Origin: Enterobacter sp. 10-1 | GTDB taxonomy: Bacteria > Pseudomonadota > Gammaproteobacteria > Enterobacterales > Enterobacteriaceae | Assembly (NCBI GenBank): GCA_002270295.1 | Contig: NISF01000006.1 | Location: forward strand, 124,001 to 188,000 | Reading direction: 5' to 3' | Length of the DNA: 64,000 nucleotides | Shown here: piece by piece, positions 16,621 through 26,007 of the stretch | How the letters are laid out: every line of letters begins with the position of its first letter | How positions within the stretch are numbered: the first letter of the stretch is position 1 | Position numbers and translations under genes: made by a program | Notes under the pieces: model-generated | Database searches by the model: none | What the model was told of the DNA's origin: nothing | The model's input: the letters and a program-made list of their open reading frames with translations, nothing else

Positions 16621-18236
16621 GCACTGTTCCTTTTACTATCCCAGGGTAGGTGGACAAAAAATTGGGTAAATACGCCGGGTTCGGACTCGACGGCAAGCGT
16701 CCCGCCCAGTTCGCGCAGCTGCTGGCTGGCAAGAAACAGGCCAACGCCGCGATTCTCGCCTTTGGTGGAGAAGCCTTTATTAAAGATCGCATCGATATTC
16801 GCCTCCGGGATCCCCGGGCCGTCGTCGCTCACTTCGCCGCTTAGCCAGCCATTTTGATAGTGTAACAGCAGGCTGACTTCACCCTCGTGCTGCTCGTGCA
16901 TGGCGTCGAGCGCATTCTCAATCAAATTGCCCAGTACGGTGACCAGGACGGTAATCTGCTTTTCGTTGGGGCAGTCGGGGACGAGGCTCTCCTCCGCGAG
17001 GTTAAGGCTAAACCCACGCTCTTTCGCACGCTGGATTTTACCAATCAAAAAGCCGGCTACCACCGGCGATTTTATGCGGTGCTGGATTTCGCCGATGTCG
17101 GCCTGATAGGTATGGGCGGTTTGTAGCACGTACTCCTCAAGCTTGTCATAGCTTTTCATATTCAGCAGGCCGAGGATGACGTGCAGCTTATTCATAAACT
17201 CGTGGGAAGTGGTACGCAGCGCATCCACATAGTTGACCATGCCGTCGAGTCGCTGCAGCAGCTGGCTGACCTCGGTCTTGTCGCGGAAGGTGCTGATGGC
17301 GCCGACGGTGGCGTTCTGGCTGCGCACCGGTACGGTATTGCTGATAAGCAGCAGACCGTTGCAGCCGAGCTCGCGGTCGTAAATTGGCGTCCCGGTGCGC
17401 AGGACCTCCTGTAAATCGGCGAGCAGCGGCGTATGGCCGAGGGTTTTATCGGGGCCGCTGAACAAAATTTCGCGCGCGGCCGGATTGATAAGGGTCACTT
17501 GCCCTTCGGTATCGACCGCCACCACGCCCTCTTTTAACGAGTGCAGCATCGCCTGGCGCTGCTGGTACTGGGTGGAGATCTCCTGCGGCTCCAGGCCGAG
17601 CAGCACGCGCTTGAGGCCGCGAACCAGGCTCCAGGTTCCGAGACCGCAGACCAGGGCGCTGAATAGCACGGTAAAGAGGACGTCCCAGCGGCTGTTGGCG
17701 ATCTGGGTATCCACCTTGCTAAGCGAAATACCGATTGCCACGACGCCAATTTGCCGGTGGTTAGCGTCAAAGACCGGCGTAAAGGCGCGCAGGGCCGGGG
17801 CCAGCACGCCGTGGTTGACGGCAACGTTCTCCTTTCCCTGCAGCGTGGGGTTAATGTCATCGCCAATAAACCGCTTGCCGATAATCTGGCTGTTGGGGTG
17901 CGAGTAGCGAATACCCTGCATATCGGTGACCACCGCAAACAGCAGATCGTTGCGCCGGACGATCGCCTGCGCCAGCGGCTGAATAATATCGCTGTCCGCC
18001 GGCTGGGTCAGGCCGCGCTTCATTTCCGGCATATCGGCAAGCGTCCGCGCCACCGCCAGGGCGGTGTCTTTCAGCCCGTCGCGGGTGGTATCACTGATTT
18101 GGATAAACCACAGCGCGTAGACAAGCAGCAGTACCGAACCCAGCACGCTGCCAATCATCAGCGTCACGGCGGTACTCAGCTTCATGCTCTTACGGCGTTT
18201 GCGCGCGGGCGGTTCCTGCTCCGCTAACTCATTCAT
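16617..18236 (-). CDS. dcuS: sensor histidine kinase DcuS for C4-dicarboxylates
   Basis: Membrane kinase of 539 aa. One membrane segment (about 20-42) is followed by a periplasmic PAS domain with the IRYSHPN and LRAFTPVFD segments that correspond to the fumarate-binding pocket of DcuS. A second membrane segment lies near 185-205, then a cytoplasmic PAS domain, a dimerisation helix with the phospho-acceptor histidine in the SHEFMNKLHV motif, and an ATPase with N-box NLIENALDAM and DDGPGI. It resembles E. coli DcuS throughout. Transport partners such as DcuB normally modulate DcuS; here the nearby DASS antiporter might do so, which is inference. Confidence 0.92.
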   Translation of the reverse strand: MNELAEQEPPARKRRKSMKLSTAVTLMIGSVLGSVLLLVYALWFIQISDTTRDGLKDTALAVARTLADMPEMKRGLTQPADSDIIQPLAQAIVRRNDLLFAVVTDMQGIRYSHPNSQIIGKRFIGDDINPTLQGKENVAVNHGVLAPALRAFTPVFDANHRQIGVVAIGISLSKVDTQIANSRWDVLFTVLFSALVCGLGTWSLVRGLKRVLLGLEPQEISTQYQQRQAMLHSLKEGVVAVDTEGQVTLINPAAREILFSGPDKTLGHTPLLADLQEVLRTGTPIYDRELGCNGLLLISNTVPVRSQNATVGAISTFRDKTEVSQLLQRLDGMVNYVDALRTTSHEFMNKLHVILGLLNMKSYDKLEEYVLQTAHTYQADIGEIQHRIKSPVVAGFLIGKIQRAKERGFSLNLAEESLVPDCPNEKQITVLVTVLGNLIENALDAMHEQHEGEVSLLLHYQNGWLSGEVSDDGPGIPEANIDAIFNKGFSTKGENRGVGLFLASQQLRELGGTLAVESEPGVFTQFFVHLPWDSKRNSA

Positions 18237-18410
18237 AACAACCCCAGGGTAAACAGCGAAGGCCTATTATCGCTGATGGTGTGAATTTCTTAAAGGCATG
18301 TAAAAAAGCAATAAACGATTCGCCGGGAACCGGGAAGCGTGACCCCACTCGCAGGAGACGGCGGTAAATATCCCTATAGTGAATGCGGAGTTATTTAAAT
18401 GGAGGTTTTT

Positions 18411-19331
18411 ATGAGCAGTAAGCCAACCGCTTCAATGACGGAACGACGCCACCCTGATACCCGCCGCATCGATAGTCTCACCACCTACGACATGCTGACG
18501 ATGCTGCACGCAGACGGTCGGCAGATTGCCAACGCCATCGACGCCTGCCTGCCGGAAATGACCCGCCTGGTCGATAACGCCGCGGCGACCCTTAGCCGAG
18601 GAGGGCGGCTGGTGATTGTCGGCGCCGGCGCATCCGGACGCGCGGCCCTGCAGGCCGTCAACGAGTTTGCGCCTGAGGAGAAACATTCGCTGGTGGGGCT
18701 CATCGCCGGTGGGCCAGCGGCGGCGCTGCAGGAGATGGAAACGGCCGCCAACGACTACGATCTTGGCGCTTGCGAGCTGCAGGCGCTGCGCTTTAGCAAT
18801 AACGATATGCTGCTGGCGCTGACGGTCAGCGGCAAAACGCCGTGGGTATGGGGAGCGATGCGCCACGCCTGGTCGCTCGGCGCGCCGGTCGCGGTGCTGA
18901 CCCAGCAGGCGGATAGCGAAGCGGCGCAGCTGGCGGACATTATCGTTGCGCCGCAAACCGGTCCGGAAGCGGTCGCGGGGTTTGGTAACCCGAAAGCCCA
19001 GCTGGCGCAGCGGCAGCTCCTCAGCATGCTGACCACCGGGCTGGCCATTCGCGGCGGCAGGGTCTTCAGCAACCTGCGCGTCGATCTGCAGGCCACCAGC
19101 CCGCGCTGGGCTGAACGCCAAATCGCCATCGTAATGGAGGCCGCCGGCTGTTCGCGCAGTGAGGCGAAAGCCGCGCTTGCCGGCTGCAATCAGCACTGCC
19201 GGACGGCGATTTTGATGCTGCTTAGCGGGCTTGACGCATGGCGGGCGCGCGAGCTGCTGATGGAAAATAACGATCATCTGCGCATTGCGTTACAGGATAA
19301 AACGCATCAGCTGGCAGGGTCGCAGAGTTAA
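18411..19331 (+). CDS. MurQ-like SIS-domain protein (putative sugar-phosphate etherase)
   Basis: A 306-aa protein of the MurQ/glucokinase-regulator SIS family. It has the phosphosugar-binding GAGASGR at 71-77 and SGKTPW near 143. The C-terminal helix region resembles MurQ. The residue corresponding to MurQ Glu83 is kept (E85 in VNEFAPEE). The second catalytic glutamate (Glu114 in E. coli MurQ) seems replaced by Ala or Asn in ETAAND. It may therefore act on another substrate or be regulatory. GGAGG sits 5 bp before the ATG at 18411, which decides the start over 18399. No sugar PTS or kinase gene is adjacent. Confidence 0.75.
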   Translation: MSSKPTASMTERRHPDTRRIDSLTTYDMLTMLHADGRQIANAIDACLPEMTRLVDNAAATLSRGGRLVIVGAGASGRAALQAVNEFAPEEKHSLVGLIAGGPAAALQEMETAANDYDLGACELQALRFSNNDMLLALTVSGKTPWVWGAMRHAWSLGAPVAVLTQQADSEAAQLADIIVAPQTGPEAVAGFGNPKAQLAQRQLLSMLTTGLAIRGGRVFSNLRVDLQATSPRWAERQIAIVMEAAGCSRSEAKAALAGCNQHCRTAILMLLSGLDAWRARELLMENNDHLRIALQDKTHQLAGSQS

Positions 19332-19337
19332 TTCCCG

Positions 19338-19370
19338 GCGGCGCGCCATATTCCCGCGCGCCGCTGCTTT
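19338..19370 (+). terminator. hairpin terminator after the MurQ-like gene
   Basis: GCGGCGCGC and GCGCGCCGC form a perfect 9-bp stem around a 9-base loop, followed by TGCTTTTA. It begins 7 bp after the stop codon. Confidence 0.65.
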
Positions 19371-19576
19371 TACCTTATGTAACTAAAGAAACCGGCGGGG
19401 AGCGCCGTCAGCCCTTTAATTATCGCTATACGTTGACGCATTTTAATTTTATTAATCACTTTTCACTTTTTTAAGTTAAAAAAGTAAATTCAAATAATTG
19501 ATTAACTGTGCGGAAAATGTAAATGATATTTTAAAATATAATGAAAGTGCGTTAACATGTTGGCACTTATTTCATT

Positions 19577-21250
19577 ATGCTATGCGATAATTCTATTATG
19601 CCTGCAATAAAAAACTCGATCTTATCCGTGACCGCATTGGCGCTGTTCGTCAGTACGGCAACCTACGCAAATACCGACGCCGCAAAGAAAACCGATTTTC
19701 TGCTGATTGGCGGCGGGATCATGAGCGCCTCGCTCGGCACCTGGCTGCAGGAATTACAGCCGGACTGGAAGCAGGTGATGGTAGAGAAGCTTGACGGCGT
19801 TGCGCTGGAGTCCTCTAACGGCTGGAACAATGCCGGTACGGGCCACTCGGCAAACATGGAGCTGAACTACACGCCAGAGCGTGCGGACGGCTCTATTGAC
19901 GTCAGTAAGGCGCTGGATATCAACGAGCAGTTTATGATTTCCCGTCAGTTCTGGACGGCGCAGGTAAAGCGCGGCATTTTGCATGACCCGCACTCATTTA
20001 TTAATTCCACCCCGCATATGAGCTTTGTCTGGGGCGATAACATTGATTATCTGCAAAAACGTTATACCGCTCTGCAGCAAACCACACTATTCCAGGGGAT
20101 GAAATTCTCCACCGACCATGCGCAAATTAAACAGTGGGCGCCGCTGGTGATGGAAGGGCGCGATCCGCAGCAAAAAGTGGCGGCCACCTGGACCCCGGTC
20201 GGGACCGACGTCAACTACGGCGAAATAACCCGTCAGCTGATCGGCAGCCTGAAGAAAAATAATAACTTCTCGCTGCAAACCTCCTCTGAGGTAACCGCAT
20301 TTAAGCGTAATGCCGATAATTCGTGGCACGTGACGATTAAAAACGTCAATAGCGGCGACGAGCAGACGATTGACGCGAAATATGTCTTTATCGGCGCCGG
20401 CGGCGGCGCGCTGAAATTACTGCAAAAGACCGGTATTCCGGAAGCCGACAACTATGCGGGCTTCCCGGTGGGCGGCTCCTTCCTGATGACCGAAAACCCG
20501 GCGGTGACTAAAGAGCATCTGCAAAAAGTCTACGGCCAGGCTTCGGTCGGCGCGCCGCCGATGTCGGTTCCGCATCTTGACGCCCGCTTCCTTGACGGCA
20601 AGCGCGTGGTGCTGTTCGGGCCGTTCGCGACCTTCTCGACGAAGTTCCTCAAAAATGGTTCTATCTTCGACCTGCTGAGCACTACCACCACCGATAACGT
20701 TCTGCCGATGACCCACGTCGGTCTCGACAACTTCGATCTGGTCAAATACCTGGTGAGCCAGGTGATGCTCAGCGACGATGACCGCTTTGCGGCGCTGAAA
20801 GAGTACTATCCGGACGCGCGTAAAGAGGACTGGAAGCTGATTCAGGCCGGCCAGCGCGTGCAGATCATTAAAAGAGACGCCGATAAGGGCGGAGTGCTGA
20901 AGCTGGGGACCGAAGTGGTGGTCGACGAGCAGAAAACCATCTCCGCGCTGCTTGGGGCCTCTCCGGGCGCCTCTACCGCCGCGCCGATTACCCTGAACGT
21001 ACTGAAGCAGATGTTCCCGCAGCAGTTCAGCTCCGCGGAGTGGCAGAGCCGCATCCACGCGATCGTTCCGAGCTATGGCCAGAAGCTGAACGATAGCCCG
21101 GCGCTGACCCAGCAGGTGTGGGACGACACCGCCGCGACGCTGCAGCTGACCAAACCGCCGGTGATTAATATGAGCGGCACGAAGCCTGCCGCCGCGCCGT
21201 CCGCGGAACTCAAGCCTGCGGACTCTCCGCAGCACGATATGGCGCTGTAG
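19577..21250 (+). CDS. mqo: malate:quinone oxidoreductase
   Basis: FAD enzyme that oxidises malate to oxaloacetate and passes electrons to quinone at the membrane. The protein has a hydrophobic leader-like stretch (about residues 14-32), the FAD motif [33 protein letters not shown] near residue 76, and GFPVGGSFL. It matches E. coli Mqo over its length. The start is uncertain: ATG at 19577 or 19598; neither has a strong ribosome site. TATAAT at 19537-19542 is a possible -10. A strong terminator follows. Confidence 0.92.
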   Translation: MLCDNSIMPAIKNSILSVTALALFVSTATYANTDAAKKTDFLLIGGGIMSASLGTWLQELQPDWKQVMVEKLDGVALESSNGWNNAGTGHSANMELNYTPERADGSIDVSKALDINEQFMISRQFWTAQVKRGILHDPHSFINSTPHMSFVWGDNIDYLQKRYTALQQTTLFQGMKFSTDHAQIKQWAPLVMEGRDPQQKVAATWTPVGTDVNYGEITRQLIGSLKKNNNFSLQTSSEVTAFKRNADNSWHVTIKNVNSGDEQTIDAKYVFIGAGGGALKLLQKTGIPEADNYAGFPVGGSFLMTENPAVTKEHLQKVYGQASVGAPPMSVPHLDARFLDGKRVVLFGPFATFSTKFLKNGSIFDLLSTTTTDNVLPMTHVGLDNFDLVKYLVSQVMLSDDDRFAALKEYYPDARKEDWKLIQAGQRVQIIKRDADKGGVLKLGTEVVVDEQKTISALLGASPGASTAAPITLNVLKQMFPQQFSSAEWQSRIHAIVPSYGQKLNDSPALTQQVWDDTAATLQLTKPPVINMSGTKPAAAPSAELKPADSPQHDMAL

Positions 21251-21279
21251 TCGCCGTATTAACCCCGCCCGCGTGCGTA

Positions 21280-21316
21280 ATGCCGGTCAGCTCAGCAGCT
21301 GACCGGCATTTTTTTT
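21280..21316 (+). terminator. rho-independent terminator after mqo
   Basis: ATGCCGGTCAGCT and AGCTGACCGGCAT form a 13-bp stem with the loop CAGC, followed immediately by eight T residues. Confidence 0.93.
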
Positions 21317-21465
21317 GCCTATCCGCTATTGCGCTGCTCCCTGATGCCCGACAGCACCGGCTGGTTCCTTGCGTTGCGTTAAAACATTTACCGGCGTTAC
21401 GGTTATACTGGCTTGAATTCACACAAGAAATAACGAGCCGCGGCGGAAAGAGGGAGTGCAGCGCC

Positions 21466-22392
21466 ATGAAAGACGACATTAACCAGGATATTACCTTCCG
21501 TAAGCTGGCGGTATTTATGATGTTTATGACCAAAGGCAATATCGCCAGAACCGCCGAAGCGATGCAGCTCAGCGGCGTCAGCGTCCACCGGGCCCTGCAT
21601 ACCCTGGAAGAGGGGGTGGGCTGCCCGCTGTTTGTCCATAAGGGACGCAACCTGCTGCCGCTGCCGGCGGCCTGGACGCTGCTGGAGTATTGTCAGGACG
21701 TCACCACCCTGATGGCGCGCGGGCTGGAGGCGACGCGAAAGGTCGCCGGCGTCGGCCAGGGGCGACTGCGGATCGGCACGCTCTATTCGCTCACGCTGGA
21801 GACCGTCCCGCGGATCATCATGGGGATGAAGCTGCGGCGGCCGGAGCTGGAGCTGGATCTGACGATGGGCTCCAACCAGATGCTGCTGGATATGCTGGAA
21901 GACGACGCCCTGGACGCGATCCTGATCGCCACCAACGCAGGGGAGTTCAGCAACTCGGCGTTTGACGTGGTGCCGCTGTTTGAAGACGACATTTTTCTCG
22001 CCGCTCCGGCGGCTGAACAGCTGGATACGACAAAACCCGCCGACCTTCGCGACTACGCCGACCGTAAATTCGTTTCGCTGGCGGAAGGCTTCGCGACCTA
22101 CGCGGGCTTCCGAGAAGCTTTTCAGGTGGCCGACTTCGAGCCTGAAATTGTCACCAGGGTCAACGATATCTTTTCGATGATCAGCCTGGTGCAGGCCGGG
22201 GTCGGCTTCGCGCTGCTGCCCGGCCGGATGAAAAAGGTCTACGAAAACGACGTGCAGCTGTTAAAGCTGGCGGAGCCGTATCAGATGCGTCAGCTGATTT
22301 CGATCGTCTATTCCCACCATCGCGAACGCGATGCGGACCTGCTGGCGCTGGCGGCAGAAGGGCGGATGTACGCCCGCAGCCTTAACGGCTGA
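21466..22392 (+). CDS. mdcR: LysR-type regulator of the malonate decarboxylase operon
   Basis: LysR-family protein of 308 aa with an N-terminal helix-turn-helix (GNIARTAEAMQLSGVSVHRALHTLE, in two parts near residues 24-48) and a substrate-binding domain. It converges on mdcH with an 11-bp overlap at the 3' ends, the position of mdcR in Klebsiella malonate clusters, where it activates mdc genes in response to malonate. AGGGAG lies about 9 bp before the ATG at 21466. A longer reading from 21280 would start inside the mqo terminator and is rejected. Confidence 0.88.
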   Translation: MKDDINQDITFRKLAVFMMFMTKGNIARTAEAMQLSGVSVHRALHTLEEGVGCPLFVHKGRNLLPLPAAWTLLEYCQDVTTLMARGLEATRKVAGVGQGRLRIGTLYSLTLETVPRIIMGMKLRRPELELDLTMGSNQMLLDMLEDDALDAILIATNAGEFSNSAFDVVPLFEDDIFLAAPAAEQLDTTKPADLRDYADRKFVSLAEGFATYAGFREAFQVADFEPEIVTRVNDIFSMISLVQAGVGFALLPGRMKKVYENDVQLLKLAEPYQMRQLISIVYSHHRERDADLLALAAEGRMYARSLNG

Positions 22393-23287
22393 GGCGCTTC
22401 GCCAGATGCTGTGCTACTTCAACACTGTTACGCTCCATGCAGATGGCATCGCCCTGCCAGCCTGCGAGGTGCGTCAACCCGGTCAGCACGCTACCGGGCG
22501 GCATCTCAATCGCCAGCCGCGCATCGCGCTGATTGGCGGAAACCATTGCGTCCTGCCACTGTACCGTCCGCGCCATGTTGAAGGCTAAATCTTCGGCGAT
22601 TTTCTGCGCTTCCCACAGCACACGACCGGTCGATCCGCTAAGGTAGGCTAGCAAAGGACGTGACAATGTCACTGATTCAAACGCCTGAGCTAATTCTGCC
22701 GCCGGTTTATCCAGCAAAGCACAGTGCGACGGCACGCTTACCGCAAGCCGGGCAGCCTTGTTGGCTCCGGCAGCCAGCGCTTTTCTCGCGACCTCCGCCA
22801 TATCCTCATCCCGGCCGGCAATCACTATCTGCGTTTCGGCATTAAGGTTGGCGATGTAAGTGCCGCTACCTGTCATCAGCTTTTCAACCTGATTCAGCGT
22901 GAGGCCGACAATCGCCGTCAGGCCGTAGCCGTGGGGATACGCCTGCTCCATTAAATCGCCGCGCAGGGCCACCAGCCGCAGCGCGTCGCGAAAATCCAGC
23001 GCGCCAGCCACCACCGCCGCAGGGTAAGCGCCAATCGACAGGCCGCTGACGATATCGGGCGTCACGCCGTTACGCATCAGTTCACGTGCCCACGCCACGC
23101 CCGCAATAAGCAGGCAAAGCTGCACCGCGCGGGTGTGCTTCAGCGCATCGGGCGCGTCGAGCGTATTGGCTTCGTCGCCAAGCACCGCGCGGACTTCAGT
23201 AAGAACGGCATCGCCGTCGGGCAGGTTTTGCAGCATTCCCGGGCGCTGGGTGCCCTGGCCGGGAAAGGTAAAGAGGATTTTCATCAT
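22382..23287 (-). CDS. mdcH: malonyl-CoA:acyl carrier protein transacylase of malonate decarboxylase
   Basis: Loads malonyl groups from malonyl-CoA onto the acetylated carrier protein and so starts the decarboxylase cycle. The protein (about 301 aa) is FabD-like, with FTFPGQGTQRPGM at the start and the nucleophile motif GLSIGAYPA near residue 90. The ATG at 23287 (or the next one at 23284) overlaps the mdcG stop, showing translational coupling. It is the last gene of the mdc operon. Confidence 0.92.
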   Translation of the reverse strand: MMKILFTFPGQGTQRPGMLQNLPDGDAVLTEVRAVLGDEANTLDAPDALKHTRAVQLCLLIAGVAWARELMRNGVTPDIVSGLSIGAYPAAVVAGALDFRDALRLVALRGDLMEQAYPHGYGLTAIVGLTLNQVEKLMTGSGTYIANLNAETQIVIAGRDEDMAEVARKALAAGANKAARLAVSVPSHCALLDKPAAELAQAFESVTLSRPLLAYLSGSTGRVLWEAQKIAEDLAFNMARTVQWQDAMVSANQRDARLAIEMPPGSVLTGLTHLAGWQGDAICMERNSVEVAQHLAKRLSR

Positions 23288-23901
23288 GACTCCCTGTGCC
23301 ACGGCGTCGCGGTGAGCTGCGGCCCGGTGGCGGTTTTCAGCAGAACGCGTCCTTCGCGCAGCCATTCGTTGAGCGCAAACGCGCCAAAGGGCGTTTCAAT
23401 CTGGGTGTCGGCGCGGCACGGCAGCTTTTCCACCTGCGCCTGCCACTGCCGCAGTTCGTCATCGGTCAGCGGTTCAGGGGCGCGAATCAGTAGATCGAGA
23501 TCGCTGTCGGCGTGCAGGACGGGAATTTCGGTGGCGAGGGCGTAGGCCGTGCTGCCGGTAATGCCCCAGATCCACGGCCACGCAAAGGTGGTCAGCAAAA
23601 TAGCCGCCTGAACGGGCGGCTGGGAAACAAACGGCGAGTGCAGCAGGCGCTGGCGCTCGACCAGCGCTTCCGGCGTGATAATGCGGGAAACGGCCTCGGC
23701 CTTAACCCATCCGGCGGCGCGCTGTTCGCGCTTTATGCCGCGCACGCCTACCGGAATATCGCCATTGTCATTCACGTCACGCCGCACGACCACGGGCAGA
23801 CCCGGCTGCCACTGGCTGGCTACCCACGCCTCCTCAACGTTGAGCAGGGCGTCGCGGCTTTTCAGCCACAGTAAATCGTGAGGGCGCGAAGTGAATGTCA
23901 T
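23284..23901 (-). CDS. mdcG: phosphoribosyl-dephospho-CoA transferase (holo-ACP synthase of malonate decarboxylase)
   Basis: Transfers the 2'-(5''-phosphoribosyl)-3'-dephospho-CoA group to the MdcC serine. The protein has 205 aa, the usual length, and a nucleotidyltransferase-like motif HADSDLDLLIRAP near residues 128-140, with two aspartates of the expected pattern. It lies 1 bp after mdcF and overlaps mdcH. Confidence 0.92.
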   Translation of the reverse strand: MTFTSRPHDLLWLKSRDALLNVEEAWVASQWQPGLPVVVRRDVNDNGDIPVGVRGIKREQRAAGWVKAEAVSRIITPEALVERQRLLHSPFVSQPPVQAAILLTTFAWPWIWGITGSTAYALATEIPVLHADSDLDLLIRAPEPLTDDELRQWQAQVEKLPCRADTQIETPFGAFALNEWLREGRVLLKTATGPQLTATPWHRES

Positions 23902-23902
23902 A

Positions 23903-24862
23903 TCAGATACCTGAAGTTAAGGTGATGAACAGCGGCAGCGACAGGATACACAGAACCGAGCTTAACAACAGCACCGCTTCCGCATCCGGCGACTGCACGC
24001 CAAAGCGGTTGCCGAACACCACGCCGAAGAAACCGGCAGACAGCGCAATCATCAGGATAGCGGTGATCGCCACGGAGCCGTGCAGGCCGAAAGCCAGAAC
24101 GATAGCCCAGGCGATAAACGGCTGGATCAGCAGTTTGGCAATGGTCGCAATGCTTACCATCGCGTTCAGCTGCAGCTTACGCGCGGAGAGGATCACCCCG
24201 GTCAGGAACAGCGCCGCCGCGGTGGCTGAAAGACCGAGCGGTTTGATTGCCGCCAGCAGCAGCTCCGGCATTTTGATGCCGATAGCGGAGAGCACCACGC
24301 CGAGCAGCGGACCCCAGACAATAGGTTTTTTCACCGAACGCCACATCAGAACCGGCAGCATCGCCAGCGTTGAACCGCTGTTTTCACCGGCGGCGCGCGC
24401 TTTTTCACGCTCCAGAATCAGCAGACAGAACGGCGTCATCAGCACCGAACCGCAGGCGATGGAGACGGCGACGGAGAGAGACGTCGCGGAGCTTTCACCC
24501 AGTACGCTACCGAGAATCGGCAGGCCTAGCGCGGCATAGTTCGGCAGCGCCACGGTGAGGGTCAGCACGGCGGCATCCTGCGGGGACTTTTTAAACACGC
24601 TGGTGGCGAGGAAGTAGATCGCCGCGTAGGTGATCCACATCGCGCCCGTCAGCACTACAATCAGCGGCGACTGGGCAACAATACCGGCCCACGGCGTCTG
24701 CACGGTGGCGCTAAACAGCGCGGCGGGCAGGGCAAAGTCCATCACAAAAATATTAAGCAAAGAGACGTTTTTGTTATCAACCATTTTGGCTTTGCCGGCC
24801 CAGAAGCCCAGCAGCATGATGAGAAAAATCGGCGCAAGGGCATGAACAATTACATAAGTCAT
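23903..24862 (-). CDS. mdcF: malonate transporter MdcF, auxin-efflux-carrier family
   Basis: Inner-membrane protein of 319 aa with about ten hydrophobic segments, beginning TYVIVHALAPIFLIMLLGFWAGK. It belongs to the AEC family. In Klebsiella mdc clusters mdcF encodes the malonate carrier and lies between mdcE and mdcG, as here. Its ribosome site is AGGTGA. It is separated from mdcE by 341 bp that contain an ERIC repeat, so it may be less tightly coupled to the upstream genes than usual. Confidence 0.9.
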   Translation of the reverse strand: MTYVIVHALAPIFLIMLLGFWAGKAKMVDNKNVSLLNIFVMDFALPAALFSATVQTPWAGIVAQSPLIVVLTGAMWITYAAIYFLATSVFKKSPQDAAVLTLTVALPNYAALGLPILGSVLGESSATSLSVAVSIACGSVLMTPFCLLILEREKARAAGENSGSTLAMLPVLMWRSVKKPIVWGPLLGVVLSAIGIKMPELLLAAIKPLGLSATAAALFLTGVILSARKLQLNAMVSIATIAKLLIQPFIAWAIVLAFGLHGSVAITAILMIALSAGFFGVVFGNRFGVQSPDAEAVLLLSSVLCILSLPLFITLTSGI

Positions 24863-24889
24863 AGATCACCTGTAGTAAGAAAAAGAAAT

Positions 24890-25082
24890 ACGCGTCATCC
24901 TTCAAGCTGCCTCTGCGTTGGCTGCCTTCCTTATTCGGCTCATCCGTGAGCCTCACCCTTATCAGGGCCGCTGCGAGCAGCGTTCAAATCTGTTCCTGAC
25001 AGATTTGTCCCCCCAGTCACTTACTTAAGTAAGCTCCTGGGAATTCACTCAGTTGCCGCCTTGATCCAACTTGAATGATTTA
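24890..25082 (-). repeat. ERIC element with internal insertion
   Basis: The ends and core match the enterobacterial repetitive intergenic consensus: CATCCTTCAAGCTGCCTCTG at 24896-24915, and the central palindrome CAGTCACTTACTTAAGTAAG with CTCCTGGGAATTCACT after it (25014 onwards), ending TTGATCCAACTTGAATGATT. Classical ERIC is about 127 bp; this one is about 190 bp. The extra roughly 70 bp lies between the left part and the core (about 24935-25005). It sits between mdcE and mdcF. The rest of the gap to 25203 holds a short GGGCGC/GCGCCC stem at 25134-25151. Confidence 0.9.
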
Positions 25083-25203
25083 GCGTATTGGGCTAATTGC
25101 GATGTTTTTATTTTTCTAAAAGCAGCGATCCGTGGGCGCTATGCTGCGCCCGACGGTTGCCGCTTTCGGCAGGTCTTTTTTTACGTACTTCTGATGTTGC
25201 CCG

Positions 25204-26007
25204 TTACCAGCTGGCGCGCATCCGTTCGCGTACCAGGGCAGAGCTGCGGCGATTCTCCGCGCCGAGACGGTTTTTCAGGCTTGGGTCTTTACGTGCATCC
25301 GAGATGGCCTTCTGCACGGTGAGTTCCACCAGCGCCAGATCGGCATCGGACGGCGCGTCCGGGTTGCTGAGGTTCAGCAGGTCGGAGAGCAGGCCGAGGG
25401 TGGCGTAGTTGCTGACGTCATAGGCCATTGGCGGAATGGTCGCCGCCAGTTTTTCCAGCGCATCGACGGTACGCAGAGTGATACGGGCGGCGGACTCTTT
25501 GCCCATCGCGTGCACCAGCACGCCTTTATCGTTGATGGCAATCAGTCGGTTGGCCTGATAACCGTGGGCGAGAAACGCCCCGGACATCGCCTTGCCGACG
25601 ATCAGCCCGATTACCGGATGGCCCGCCAGGCGCGCTTTCGCGTAAGCCCCTGCGGCTCCGGCCAGCGCCTGGTGAATGCCGAACGCTTCTTCCCGACGAC
25701 CATAGGCCTGGCTTGGGACGTCGATGACCGCCACAATCGGGCGCTTTACGTCGCTGTTCGCGTCGGCATCGATGGTTTCATTCACCACTTTTGCCAGCGT
25801 CCAGCCTTCCAGCAGGCCCACTTCGCCTTTAGCGGCGCGCGGGTAGTGGTTATTGGCATCCGCCACCACGGCGATGAAGCGCACGCTCTCGCCGTTCAGT
25901 TCACCGTCGGCGACCTGTACTGAAGGACACAGGCCGTTCATGCGCGGCGCATTTGGCGCCAGTTTTTCCAGCCACAGGGCTCCACGGCTATTGGACTGAG
26001 TCATCAT
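25204..26007 (-). CDS. mdcE: malonate decarboxylase gamma subunit
   Basis: Forms the decarboxylase with MdcD and removes CO2 from malonyl-S-ACP. The 267-aa protein is of the carboxyltransferase (crotonase-like) fold with AVIDVPSQAYGRREE near residues 93-107 and GKAMSGAFLAHGYQAN near 136-151. Two ATGs are adjacent at 26007 and 26004; GGAGG lies 4 and 7 bp upstream respectively. The start overlaps the mdcD stop. An ERIC repeat lies between this gene and mdcF. Confidence 0.92.
   Translation of the reverse strand: MMTQSNSRGALWLEKLAPNAPRMNGLCPSVQVADGELNGESVRFIAVVADANNHYPRAAKGEVGLLEGWTLAKVVNETIDADANSDVKRPIVAVIDVPSQAYGRREEAFGIHQALAGAAGAYAKARLAGHPVIGLIVGKAMSGAFLAHGYQANRLIAINDKGVLVHAMGKESAARITLRTVDALEKLAATIPPMAYDVSNYATLGLLSDLLNLSNPDAPSDADLALVELTVQKAISDARKDPSLKNRLGAENRRSSALVRERMRASW

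Noticed and set aside
21280-21465. Longer N-terminus for mdcR
   Set aside because: The upstream frame begins inside the mqo terminator. The ATG at 21466 has a ribosome site and gives a normal LysR length.
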